Shown: one piece after another, positions 1 through 11,450 of the stretch
Numbering within the stretch: the stretch's first letter is position 1
Layout: each line of letters begins with the position of its first letter
From: Ophiura sarsii
Taxonomy: Eukaryota > Echinodermata > Ophiuroidea > Amphilepidida > Ophiuridae
Length of the DNA: 64,000 bases
Reading direction: 5' to 3'
Assembly (NCBI GenBank): GCA_035610835.1
Contig: CM069442.1
Coordinates: 7,042,444 to 7,106,443, forward strand
Notes under the pieces: generated by a model
Databases searched by the model: none
The model's input: only the letters and a program-made list of their open reading frames with translations
What the model was told of the DNA's origin: nothing
Program-made: the position numbers and the translations under genes

Positions 1-1358
1 TGTTATGCGTGGTAGTGCGGGAATGGGGAAAATGGCTTTATACACGGTAGGTGCACTGTAAAACATTCACGGCCTTCTAAGAGAAATGATATATGTTGAC
101 CCGTTTATTAACAAGTAATTAACTATTCCAACTAAGCCTCGCATTGAACCGGTCTTCGACATGTGACAATCCGTGTTAATACTGTAATGTGTTGCCTCTC
201 AATCCCATCACAGATGGTTGGATAAAAACATGTCTGAAGTGCACGATTAATGGACTTTACGGAGGATTTATCAAGTGGGTTATTGTATCGGACATCTCAC
301 TGACCATGTTCATGCTGTGAAAGATGTACATAATCAGTCGGGGAGTGATCTGATATCATGGTTTATGAATTAGCTGTAATTGACTCAGACAACAGGCTTA
401 ATTATGGGTTAGGGTTATTGAGTATAACGGTCACATTGGCTATACGGTGTTTGACATGAAACTACCGTGCACCTACCGTGTAAAAAGTAATCGAATAAAC
501 TTGGTGTTTTTTTGTGGGTAAAAGTAAGGTATAAACGTACATTTATCTGTTTTGTTTTTAACATAATTATAAAAAGCCCGTTATATTATGTTGACTTGAC
601 ACCTCTTATTTCCCACTGTAAAAAGAATTGTTGCCAGATGATGAAATGAGCTGCAATAGAATAGATGGCTATTGTATGGTAGAAAACCGATAATCCATTT
701 ACATCCTTATAAACTCTGCAATCGTAACTGCACGATAGCGTTGTAATTTGTTAAACGATGTTAGATGCAGAAACTTAATTGAATACAAATACAATGACAC
801 AATGTTGCTATAGTGTAATAAGTTTCAATTCAATAGACAAGGGAAATTTGCAAAGCGCATCTCTACATCCGGAAATACCCCTGGTTTTTTGTGTTGCGTT
901 ATAGCGCAGGAATGGGGAAAACGACTTTCGAATCTAAAGCAAGCATGTGGCATGTACATATTTATAAAGTAGCCAACTTCTAATAATCACGACGTTATTA
1001 GAGGATGTTAATGTAGAGTTATTCTTTAACACTCACGGATTCTAACCCGGCCTTGACTGAAAGCCCGGCTTTGACATGTCCTGATGCATTCTAACATCGG
1101 AATGAGTAAGACTCCAAAGTCCTATCATTACCGCTGGTGTCTGGATATATCATCATGTCTGAAGTGCTCGTTAAATGGACGTTACAGAGGTTTAAATCAC
1201 TCGCATAATGAGACCGGCCATAACAACAGTGACCACGTTGCTGCTGATGTATGAACATCATCGGTTACAAAGTGACCCGATAGCCTCGCTTATAAATCAG
1301 CTATAATTGACTCGGACGACAGCCCCAATTATTGGGAACGAAGTGTTATTGTTAGGTA
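1..1358. repeat. Diverged direct duplication of about 450 bp (copies about 1-430 and 890-1358)
   Basis: Two segments share colinear words in the same order: GGAATGGGGAAAA (copies near 20 and 909), ATGTCTGAAGTGC followed by an A/G-variant of TTAATGGAC (near 230 and 1154), and TGTAATTGACTCAGACAACAG against TATAATTGACTCGGACGACAG (near 374 and 1301). The segment between them shares nothing obvious. The left copy may begin before the window. No coding potential was recognised. It may be an old transposon or a local duplication. Confidence 0.65.
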
Positions 1359-4130
1359 TGCTGTTTATAAAATGAAAAGTGATCGAGTGATATACCTAAG
1401 GGTGATTATACAATAATAATGTATTTCTATACCGAATATCAGTTACCTTGATATTATTAAAGATATTAGATGATGAAAAGGGATGTCTTTGAAGTGTAAT
1501 TCGATTTACTTTTTGAAATTTCTAAATATTAGACATTTAGCAAGTTAGGGTTACAGACCGGATAGAATCGACTTTTACCCCTTTTAAGATAGAGATTTTG
1601 ATATCAGAAGTAATATTGTTTTCTCCTATGCATTACCCCTTATATTATAACTCAAACATTTGAAAGAGACGATATTTATCGTGTATCTTCATAACAAATC
1701 GAAAACATCTTATCAGGTTAATACCTTTAAAATTACAGACTGATAACCTAAATGTTTATCCAAATACTGCCGCTGAGTTTCATACTAGTTTTGATATGCA
1801 TCAATCTGACTAAAATATACGGGAAAATATTTAAATTAACTCAAAACCTTTTGTAGGGCCTCTATCATATACCGTATAAATCTGGTAATCGAAATGACTA
1901 CACGACTAGGCATATCCAACTGCTGCACCGCACGCTATCAGAGATTATATTTCCATTAGTGAATGATACGCTTGCATTTTCATCTCGCACTGTGCTTTTA
2001 ATATCGATAGACGGTTGCCCAATTGACAACTAATCATTTTGGTGCGTTCCGTCTCCCATCAAAGAGTGCAACCTAAATGTGTTGTGCATCGATCGCGTGG
2101 GTTTCTACGCGTTCTGCAGTCATTTTACGGCGATGAACTAAACCTATACCGCTACGGGCTATAGAAGCTACAAAACTCCCATCTTCTTATTTCACTAGGG
2201 TGCATCGCACCATGATGCACAGATCAGCCTTTCGCGAGCTCAGCTTTCACGATACACCCGCAGTATTCCCGTCGGGGACAAGTCTTGTAAAGTAAGGGAT
2301 GTACGGCATTACGGAACACTACTGATTCTTAAAAGTAATTGTATCACATGCAGCCTAGACTGCCGGAATCGGGTATTCATTGATGAAATGTGATCACGTC
2401 ACAGCAATAATACACGTCTGTCAGCCATTTCAATATCGTATGCTTTATTGTTTAACTTTTGTGTGTATATTGTATCTAGACGATCGATGATCAGTTCATC
2501 TGTGTAAACAAAGAGTATGGATTGAAAGGAGTATTATTATAAATGTTTTTAGACTGATGTCTGTGTGTAAGTGTTGTGTTTATAATTTGAATATTGGAAA
2601 CGACACAATGGATGGGCGTCATTTCATTGTTTCATATCTCTACCCATTTTCACTTCACGCTCACTTTAATAAAAGGCATTTCTTTGGTAGAGATGCTTAG
2701 GCCTTATTCAATGTCGTTTTGCCAGTTTCAGCTGCGCCGTGCAACACAAATTACTTTTTTTTTGCATCAGGAAATTGTACACGAAGCATTGACTGATATC
2801 ATAATAGGACAAAAAGTATAGTGCTTGATATTTTCTTAATTCAGGGATATCTTTGCGTCTCATGATTTCTAGTACTGAGAACAGTGCGATACCTCTGGAT
2901 TTTACATGTACGCAGCATCAAATGCACGTATTGAGTGTATTTTGAAATGAAGCAAACCGATTGTTTTATTAATGTAAATAGTTCAGTAGTGGGTGGTAGC
3001 AAAATCATCTTAACTCTAATTGCGAGACAATGATCGAGTAGTTTAAGACAATAAATACGGAGGCTATTATTTTATTCTTAGACATGGAAATAAGATTGTG
3101 TACTCCTTTTAATAGTTCAAAAGTATAAGCCGTGTTTCAGTGTGTGATCCATATAAAATATAGATGATAACTTGCGTTCAGTGCATCTTCATGGAGTGCT
3201 TGACAGGGCATTTATATCACCAAACTATTTTTTTACAAATTTGAATGTCTGAACCACCAGTTAAAACATGACTTATTTTAAAGTTACATTGGATGTTTAT
3301 TAGGCGAATTGAGTGATAATCAAAATAATATTAGTAAACTCTCATCATATTATGGACATAAAGTGCTTTAAACCGTGCGGATAATACAAGACATTATGAA
3401 CAATCTCGATCCGTTAGACAACATCCTGACGGGACGGAAGTCACACAAATTTATTCAAGATTCATCGACACGTTACCTTGGTAACCAGATCGTTAATATC
3501 ATTTGGTTTCACTAAAAGGAAATACTTTATCTGCTATACATTTTCATTCAATGGTCGATTAATTTAAAAACCTCCTTGAACGTTAGTATACACACGTGCT
3601 ATATAATGCGCTATTAATACTGCCTTGATATCCGTTTGTTCAATTAAATATGTTAAAGCTGTCTCTAGGTAAAGTGTGTGTACTGTGTACACGTGATTCA
3701 CATACAGTGCACAAAACGTTACTAACCGGGCGGTCAAAATGATTGTGATTTCGAAATTGCCAAATATAAACCAACAAATTCCTGAAAACCCACCTGAAAA
3801 TATCCAGATTTATAATATTTTGTAGGCCTACTCTTAAATTTGAAATTGAACTAAGCATGAAATGTAGAAAATGATGAAGTTACCGAGTTACATCACGGGT
3901 GATAAGAGCCATAACATGGTCTACTGTGTGTCTTGATGTGTGATGTGGCTTTTGTATTGTACAGAAGTATCCCTGTCCCATTCCCGTAAAAAAAAAGTAA
4001 AGACTCGTGCCGAGCAAAGCTCGCGCGCGGAGTGCCCATCTCTCTTTCATTAGCGTTTGGGCCAGACTCCCCATGTAATACTTGGCTGTGGGGGGTTCGC
4101 CACTCCTCCCGCACAGCGAGTCTGTTTTAC
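1359..4130. other. AT-rich intergenic sequence, nothing recognised
   Basis: Both strands were read. Only short open frames without recognisable motifs occur, and no clear inverted or tandem repeat was found. Non-coding regulatory sequence is possible but cannot be shown. Confidence 0.5.
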
Positions 4131-4139
4131 TTCCCAACA

Positions 4140-4308
4140 TGAATTAATGCCGGTACCCAATTATACAACTGGGTGAAGCGTGGCAAGTGCGGTAAAGTGC
4201 CTTGCCCAAGGACACAACACGTTGGCACCAACGGGGCTCGAACCCACAATCTTTGCATTGTGGAGCGAGGGTGAATCCGCTGGACCACACGCGCCCGATA
4301 CTTGCGCC
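4140..4308 (-). mobile_element. tRNA-derived SINE
   Basis: On the minus strand the sequence has a Pol III box A-like TGGTCCAGCGG and, about 40 nt further, a box B GGTTCGAGCCC, both tRNA-derived. Between them is an anticodon-arm-like palindrome (CCACAAT...ATTGTGG). It continues with a tail containing GTCCTTGGGCAAGGCACTT and a segment ending GTATAATTGGGTACCGG, a tail type I associate with SINEs of invertebrate deuterostomes. It is not a functional tRNA, because no matching acceptor stem closes the head. Confidence 0.75.
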
Positions 4309-4979
4309 CCATTCCCGTACTTGGTAGCGATTCATTGTAATCTAGTGCTGGTTGGTTGAGAGGTAAGCTTGTAGTGTAAATAATAGAATTAAATAATAGA
4401 TAGTTATATAATTGGCAATAGGCACACGAAAATAGGGTATACCAACAAATTAACTATCTCTACTTTCTTTTTGAGTCGTAATTTCGACATGTTTACCGCC
4501 AGGTAGTCATTTCTTAAGCACTACATGTTTATTGATTGAAGGCTACATTTAATGAAAACTAAAAGCTATCTATCCACAATTCTATGGTTCTCATTAAGAC
4601 GGTAGATAATAAGAATTGTTCTTCTTCAAAAAGTAATAACATAGAGTATTGCCAAACACATGGATAATTACAAGAAAATGTATACGTAGCTCATTATTCC
4701 GGAGTTGCAAAATAAAAAAATAAAAATCCCAGAAATAAGTCACTAGTTTAATTTCATCTGTATCAAACACATTTGAGACATTTGAGAAATGTTTACCAAC
4801 AGCAGTAACACCACTACATAAATATTCATGAACAAATCATGCAATTTTTAGCGGCCATAGGTAGGCCTTCTATTTACCATAGTACGGCCTTTTTTCCTAT
4901 TACTTCATTCATGTCATTCCCAGAATCACAGTATGAGTTAAGAAACTACTGCATTGTCTGTATAGGGTATAGGGAAATA

Positions 4980-5235
4980 CTCTTTAAATGTAAAAGAGTG
5001 GCTTTCCACTCTTTCAAGGAGTTTAAATCGCAGGACAACACGTTTTTTAGCGGGAAAACACTCTAAAAGGAGTGAAAGGGGATTTTATATATGACAATGT
5101 TCCACTCTACTGAGAGTGAAAATTAACTTTCACACTCATTTTAGAGTCCACTCTAAAACGGGTTGTCCTGCGTTTCACTCCCTTTACTCCTTTTCGAGTG
5201 AATTTCCACTCTTTCCACTCGTTTCACATTTAGAG
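4980..5235. mobile_element. Inverted-repeat element (MITE-like), about 256 bp
   Basis: The left arm runs from CTCTTTAAATGTAAAAGAG to a GCAGGACAAC segment; the right arm has GTTGTCCTGC through CACATTTAGAG in reverse. The element is filled with sub-repeats of CCACTCT, CACTCC and their complements. Target duplication is unclear because the flanks contain ATAGGG on both sides. Confidence 0.65.
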
Positions 5236-5464
5236 AATAGGGCACACTTTACTTTTCCTCGGTTCCGATTAAGCTTCTGTAGCCAGTCCTCGGAATAAGA
5301 TTTCCCCCTATAACAATGTAGTTTTGTATATATAATATAATGCAGACGTGGCCTACTTCATGCAAAGGTTTACCACTAACGACAAGAAGGCCAATATTCA
5401 TAATATGCATAGACATTTTACACTTAGTAAAAAAGTTTCTTGATTGTCCTCTATGAATAACCCT

Positions 5465-5766
5465 TCCAAGTGGGCAAAAATGGTTGTAATTTGGTTGTAG
5501 GCTACTCTTCCTCCACTATAACAGCAAAGTCATACATGTATGTAGCATTTTGGTTGTGGTTTGGTTGCACAAGAAAGTGTTTACATCGTTTTGTTAACGT
5601 TATAACATCGTACCGTTATTATAACGTTGTTTGCTTAACAATTGAATAGGGAAGTTAAGTTGTGAAGATGTTGTAAATACGTTACTAACGTTAGAGTGAC
5701 TTGTAAACACTTTTATATGCAACCAAAATAAGACGTTAAAACAACGGGCTGATTTTTCCCACTGGG
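5465..5766. mobile_element. Inverted-repeat element with CCCAGTGGGAAAAAT-type ends
   Basis: The left end CCAAGTGGGCAAAAATGG and the right end GATTTTTCCCACTGGG are imperfect inverted copies. Inside, GGTTGT/ACAACC motifs recur, including several copies of TTTGGTTG. No coding sequence is seen. Class cannot be given from the ends alone. Confidence 0.5.
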
Positions 5767-5978
5767 TTAGTGAAAAAAGGGTTCTATAAATGTGAAGGCT
5801 CTAGAAAGAATCCAAAAGATTCTTTCGAGAACCAATTTAGGTTCTAAACACAACTATTTTGGGTTCTTCCTAGAACCATTTTGAGTAATTCATAGAACCT
5901 TTTAAAGGTTCCACATACAGGATAGTTCAAGAACATTTCTTTTTTAGGTTCTATTTGGAACCTTTTGTTCTGAGAGTG
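5767..5978. mobile_element. Fragment of GGTTC-rich DNA element with CTGAGAGTG end
   Basis: Many copies of GGTTCTA/AGAACC and the palindrome CCTTTTAAAGGTT occur. The right end TTGTTCTGAGAGTG matches, in inverse, the left end CACTCTCAGAA of the element at 10588-11205, so both belong to one family. Confidence 0.5.
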
Positions 5979-7430
5979 TGCATCCAACCACGAGACGACC
6001 ACTACCATCTAAAACGCCAACAGCGTACGGCTAATGCCAACCATAAGACATGTAAGATAACAAGTCTCGTCCACAATGTTATCACACGAATAGAAATCAT
6101 TGTAACAATTTGGTTTAACCGGCCGTAACCCCCGAGGCACCTTTTCCAAAGATCTTTTTTTTCGCTGCCAAAAAGCGAGGGGGAACGGGCTCGAACCCCG
6201 GACCTCTGGGTTCAGAGGTTTTATCAACAACACAATGTACAATTTGTTGATGCAGTAATAATACTTGCTACGTTAAGAAAATATCATGATTCCCACATGA
6301 TAAAACAGACGTTAGAAATAAACATATAACACTATATAATCATATCCAGATTTTTCAGTTGAAAGTCCAATTCTTATTCAAAAGTGGCCAAAGTGGGATT
6401 CGCACCCTTGTTACTGAATTGATCATATAATATCTTGAGAGTTAGGTGGTGAATTTAATGAAACAGTGTATTTGATAGAGGATTGATATGGCTTGCGGTA
6501 TATTTTTGAAGGGATTTGTTTTTAATTATTTTATTTTCCTCATGCTTACGATGAACGATATATCAGCGCTATCAGCAATTACGAAATTATTCTCGATTTG
6601 TATTCAAGATACTTACAATACTTACACGTCGTCGGCCGATTCGGACACAAATGACGTAAGTGCCAGTCTAATACTAGTTTATAGGCACTAATTCATCAAA
6701 ACGATATCATAGTTATATACTGTCATAAAATACATATATACACCAACATCGATATTTCTGCTGGCGTGTTGGTATGCAACCGATTTTAACGTGAGACATG
6801 ATAAATGGCTCAAACATGATCAAACTTGCACTCCAAGATCTTTGCACACAATTCTTATGGATTTGATGTGTACCTGCATGGATGTGTCATGTTCATCAGT
6901 GCAATTTACATAAATGCTACCAAATTATTACACCCTTGGAGATAAATGCTGAAGACGAGGAGGATTCATGTGAGGTACGTTGTACTTTTGTTCCAGATCA
7001 TGATAGCCCATTTGAGTAGGATGGGCATCAGACGGTGGATGGGCATGTTCCCGAAAATGAAGTCCGGGATTCAGTATCACGACGCGCTATATGTGACGTT
7101 GGTAAGAGTCGATAACGCAATAGGTTTCATATAGGCTAAAGTGTTGCGAAATATCGCAATCTTGTCATTTTAACAATGTTTTATAAAAAAAATAAAAAAA
7201 TGAAGAAGAACTCAGCTCATTGTTTATGCTGCATTTTAATTATATTTTTAAAAATTGGTATGTTCACATTTATTGTGAATAGCTAGCTACCCATGAAAGA
7301 ATTGGAATTTTCTTTTAACAAATCCAAATTTACTCACTATTTATCGACGTTTCACAACCGATTTCTCTGGTTGTTTCTTCAGGAATAATGATGTTTTAGA
7401 TTCATGATCACTTCCGGTGTTTCTAGAAGA
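5979..7430. other. Intergenic sequence; apart from SINE remnants nothing recognised
   Basis: Contains the SINE remnants at 6120-6245 and about 6390. The remainder is AT-rich with small open frames lacking recognisable domains. Confidence 0.5.
6120..6245 (-). mobile_element. Second tRNA-like SINE fragment
   Basis: The minus strand has a strong box B (GGGGTTCGAGCCCG) preceded by a short palindrome (CCTCTGAACCCAGAGG) like an anticodon arm. Box A is weak. A further box B-like match (GGGTGCGAATCCCA, minus strand) lies at about 6390-6405. Probably an old SINE remnant. Confidence 0.45.
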
Positions 7431-7440
7431 TTTCTGTATC

Positions 7441-8128
7441 AGCTGATCGTCAGTCAGCTGTGGAACGGGGCCCGTTTCAATTGAGGGCGCTCTGTTTAGT
7501 GACGCACTGCCGTCATTTTTACACGGCGATTCATCAAGTGACGGAAGTCCGTCGCCCGCCGGAATACGAACAAAAAAACACTTTTCAATAGAGGGCGGGC
7601 ATGGGAACGAGACTGCGTTCCCTGTGCGTTTCCAAGGGAACGGCCTCATGCACGTCACAGTAATTTTCAAAATTCATAAAAAGCCGCCGATTTTGCCGAT
7701 TTTAAACAACGAAATAACTCTCTTATCACAGAGATAACCGTTACAAAGGTATCACTTCTGAATACTATAGAGCTTTTATTTAATGTAAACATTATCACAC
7801 TTACCCTAAAAATTCTATAAAATTGTGCAATCTCGTCTAGAAGATCATGGCACATCGGTCAGAAATGACATAATTTTAACTGTTGTCGTGTGATGTTGGG
7901 GTCAAAGGTTCAATTAAATCATCGAACTGGATGTCTTAAGGAGTTTGGGTACCTTATGCTGCTGTCAACTCGATGGATATTTACTTTTTATGCAGATAAT
8001 TGGGGTAAAAGGCGAAAATTCAATCATTGCGCCAATTGACGGGTGTGCGTTAACTTGGTTGGTTACGTACACCCGTCGTTTAAGAGCGCCCTCAATCGAA
8101 AAGGGGCCCCGTTCTACAGCTGACTGAT
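7441..8128. mobile_element. Possible non-autonomous DNA element bounded by 45-bp inverted repeats
   Basis: The segment 7441-7494 and the segment 8083-8128 are inverted copies: both contain AGAGCGCCCTCAAT, GGGGCCCCGTTC or its near copy, and CAGCTGACTGA. The internal 600 bp has a minus-strand open frame of 109 codons without recognisable domain, so it is not called a gene. Exact ends are unclear, and the pair could also be two separate copies of a short repeat. Confidence 0.45.
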
Positions 8129-8624
8129 GATGGGTAGGCTACTAATCATATTGGGACAGCCTGTATACGCAACTGAGGAAAATTACCCGCTAACTTTTAA
8201 TTACCGGTCGAATAGAAACCCACAAAACATTCTTCCAAATCTAAGTCACCGAGGAAACTCACTTTACAGGAACAATATTGGAATTAATTTAGCCCTAGGA
8301 CAAAATGGGCAAACAGTCCCGGTGCCTTTATATTATGCTCTATAGTCGTTTGCTAGTGGCAAGCATGTCTCTAAAACCAGTTCCGGATCAGTCCCTTCAG
8401 GGCAAAAGGCCACGATCTATACATTTTCCATCCGTTATCACGGTCTGACGGTAGCAGCAATACGGCGCAAAAAAGTAGGTATCGTCGATAACCACCCGCT
8501 AAATTTAATGGTTCCGATTTGATTTGGTTCTTGGTGTTAATTAATCATAGATTAAAGGTCATATACACTATCATTAAATTGTGCTTTTAGTCGATTTATC
8601 CACCGCTCTCGCTGACACAAATTC

Positions 8625-9060
8625 AGCCGCTACCACTACAACGACGAACGCCCACCACCTTGACCCCATCCCCGGCCCCAACCCACCGCCACCACCACTA
8701 CCACTATGACCCCCATCACCATACCATCACCGCTACCAAAACCACGGTCACCAGCACCATGACCACCACCACAATAACAACCACAACAACAACCAACACT
8801 ACATCCACGATGACCATCACAATTATTTCCACCACCACCACCATTGTCACCACTAAAACATTCTTGACCACTACCATGACTACCACCACCACCATCACCA
8901 CCAACAACATCACCAGCCCCACCCGACACAACCACAACCAAAACCACCGCCATGCAGGACCTCCGTCACCAATACCAAAACCATTGCACCACTCACCACT
9001 CACCACCACGATCAATAGCCGTCCACAAGTACCACCATGACTACCATTTCAACCACCACT
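8625..9060. repeat. Imperfect (ACC)n/(ATC)n trinucleotide-rich array
   Basis: About 430 bp in which the + strand consists mainly of ACC, ATC, ACA and CCA triplets in varying phase. All frames are open over parts of it (poly-Thr on +, poly-Val or poly-Gly on -), an artefact of the composition, so no gene is called. Confidence 0.85.
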
Positions 9061-9324
9061 AAATCCACCGCCACCTGGCCACCACCCTTTCCTCCTCCCT
9101 CGTCTCCCGCCGTCTTCTAGTCTCCTCATCCTTTAAGTTTCCATCGCTTTCTCTTTTTTGTCGTAGTTATGGCAATAATATTGGTTGCGGGTTCTATACC
9201 ACCTCCTTAATCTACTCTTCCTTCACTATCATTTCCTTCACCCTCCTTCATTTTTTCAATCACGACCACCATCATCGACACATCTCACTTCTCCTGTCAT
9301 TATGATTTCTCCGCATCCTCCTTA

Positions 9325-9816
9325 GGGAGCAGTTCCATTTATACGCGATAAATTTATCGCGACTGTATCGGGGCCTGATATGTTTTGGACCCGATGTTTT
9401 TCAAGTTGATTCGCGATAAAATAGTCATCAGGCCCCGACAAAATAGACATCGGGGCCCGATACGAGGCCTCTGCCATACCCTGGGGTATGTTTAGCAAAT
9501 AGAGCGGGACATTGTTTAGCAAATACACGAGGATAATACAATTTACGTTAAACATCCATAATCAATAACATTATCTCTAAAAACATGAAATGCTGAATTT
9601 GTACCTTACAACTAGAATAAATAGCCCGAAGCTCTATTTACATACCGACCACTTATCTTTCGTTATATTTAAACAAGCGGTAATACGCTACTCGATAAAT
9701 AATCCTTTGCTTCTCGCAACTGTACGCGATAAAAATCTCATCGGGGCCTGATAAAAAACTCATCGGGGCCCGGAACATTCTCGCAATTTTTATCGCGTAC
9801 AAATGGAACTGCTCCC
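9325..9816. mobile_element. PIF/Harbinger-like MITE with TTA target duplication
   Basis: The ends GGGAGCAGTTCCATTT and its inverse match over about 28 bp with one difference. They are flanked by TTA on both sides (9322-9324 and 9817-9819). The 492-bp interior has inverted copies of ATCGGGGCC and TATCGCG. A 3-bp TTA or TAA duplication with G-rich ends is characteristic of the PIF/Harbinger superfamily. No transposase is present. Confidence 0.75.
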
Positions 9817-10587
9817 TTACAATCCTATTTCTACCCATCCTCACCTCCCTAACCCTACCAACCTCCTCCTCCTCCAATTATCCTCCTCCTCCTATTATCC
9901 TCAGTCTCCTACAGCTAAGTCCTATAATGGCGAGTCTTGTCTCAAAGTAATCCTTCATTCGTTCTCCTATTCCTTGTCATACATCTATGTTAAACCTACC
10001 AGTGTTTGTTTCTTCTCGTAATAAAACTAATCATACTACTGACCTCTTTTTAGCCCTAAGTCATCGTTGTCATCATATCAGTCCCTTTTCAATAGTTTCT
10101 TTCCTCAGAAACTCAGTCGGGCCTTCTAAAGTCCTAACTCTTGGTCATCCTCCACGCCCCTCTCTTATATATGCTATAAATCTCATAAGGTACTTCCCAT
10201 AATTCCTCCTTCTACTAACCCCCCTTTCATATAAGGTCATCAGTCTCTGTCTTAATCATTCTATCTCCAAGCTCTCTCTCCTCAACGCGTTCTCTTCATC
10301 ATGTTCATAGTCATCCATCTATGTTTCCTCACACTTCTTCTATACCGAGACTTCATCGTAGGTCCCTTTCATTTTCATCTTAGTAGGCCTATCCATCCTC
10401 CCTGTCCGTACCCTCTCCTCCTAGTACTACACGGTATCACCCGCAGTCCTCATCCCAAGCCCTCCTCGTGCGGCGCGCCTGGCCTCCTCTCGAATTCTCC
10501 TTAATTCTACCTCCTTGTCATCATCCTCTCCTCTCCTTTCATCCTCCCGAGTCTCCCCCCTCTTTCAGTTATTACTATAGTAGTATA

Positions 10588-11205
10588 CACTCTCAGAATT
10601 TAAAGTAAAGAAATTAAAAGAAATGTTGCCCTCTAGGCCTATTTAGAATATTTAGAACCCTTAATGGTTCTTGAGTAGAACCTAAATGGGTTCTTTATAT
10701 ACCTTACAGAACCTTTTTTTTTTTGTCTCTCTCTTTTGAACTTTAATAGTTCTCCAAATGTTCTTCACATTTTCAGAACTTTTTTCAAAGGTACAATAGA
10801 GAGGTTCCTTTTGAAGAATCTTTTAAGGTTCTATACTGACCAATGGTTCTGCAAGGTGTATGAAGAACCATGGTCCATTCAAGAGCCAATAAGGGTTATA
10901 ATAGAGGAGAGATTAACACTTTCCACGCGGCTAGTATTAGTTTTACCATATAAAACATGTTTTTCAAAACTTGAACCTTTCCCAACTTTCACTCTAGCAT
11001 ATATTTCAAGGATTAGCCTATGAACCAATACTATGCATGTTTGTTCTTACATGTCTTATGTTAACGCATTTCTCATGATGATTCCAAATAATGGTAATGA
11101 CATTTAATAATTTAGACATTTTTGGAACATTTTGTGAAATGTTGGAGTGTCGTCTGCAAAACGCCTGCCGTGTGGAAAGTGTTGGAAACCTTTTTTCTGT
11201 GAGTG
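10588..11205. mobile_element. TA-flanked DNA element (GGTTC family) with a nested TTAA element
   Basis: Ends CACTCTCAGAA and TTCTGTGAGTG are inverted copies, each flanked by TA, as in Tc1/mariner-type insertions. GGTTCT motifs fill the left part, as in the fragment at 5767-5978. A member of a second family (10913-11185) lies inside its right part. Confidence 0.55.
10913..11185 (-). mobile_element. TTAA-flanked MITE, family B copy 1
   Basis: Left end TTAACACTTTCCACGCGG; right end CCGTGTGGAAAGTGTT, with the outer TTAA mutated to TTGG. The interior carries CGTCTGCA and CCTTTCCCAAC. Copies 2 (30889) and 3 (58540) are in the opposite orientation. Confidence 0.7.
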
Positions 11206-11450
11206 TAGGCCTACCATCCACTTCTTCTTTTGATAGGTACTCCTTATAGGTTGTTCTTCTTCTCTCACGACCTCGTCTTTTTTTTCCTTTCTCAGGTTCT
11301 TTGGTCTTCCTCTCCAATCCCTTTCTTTTCAAGTCCTAAAGCCGCCATCCTTATCAGTCCAGTACTCTCAGTGTCGCCTACGTCATCCTTACGTCATCCT
11401 CCTTTTAACACTGTTTAAATCCCCAAAGTTCACCTTCCTTCTCGTCCGAG

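Larger units (their letters stand above)
9061..11450. repeat. C+T-rich strand-asymmetric domain interrupted by DNA elements
   Basis: The + strand is dominated by CCTCCT, TCTTCC and TCATCC motifs at 9061-9320, 9820-10570 and 11210-11450. The intervening pieces are transposon-like (9325-9816 and 10588-11205). Removing them would leave a pyrimidine-rich tract of roughly 1.3 kb. No coding sequence was recognised. Confidence 0.6.

Noticed and set aside
4200..4308. Functional tRNA gene
   Set aside because: Boxes A and B are present, but no acceptor stem closes and a SINE tail follows.
7341..7670. Minus-strand open frame of 109 codons
   Set aside because: No recognisable domain, no splice context, and it overlaps an inverted repeat, so chance is more likely.
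8636..9040. Threonine-rich, glycine-rich and valine-rich open frames in the (ACC)n region
   Set aside because: Composition artefacts of a trinucleotide-rich array. Overlapping frames on both strands are equally open.
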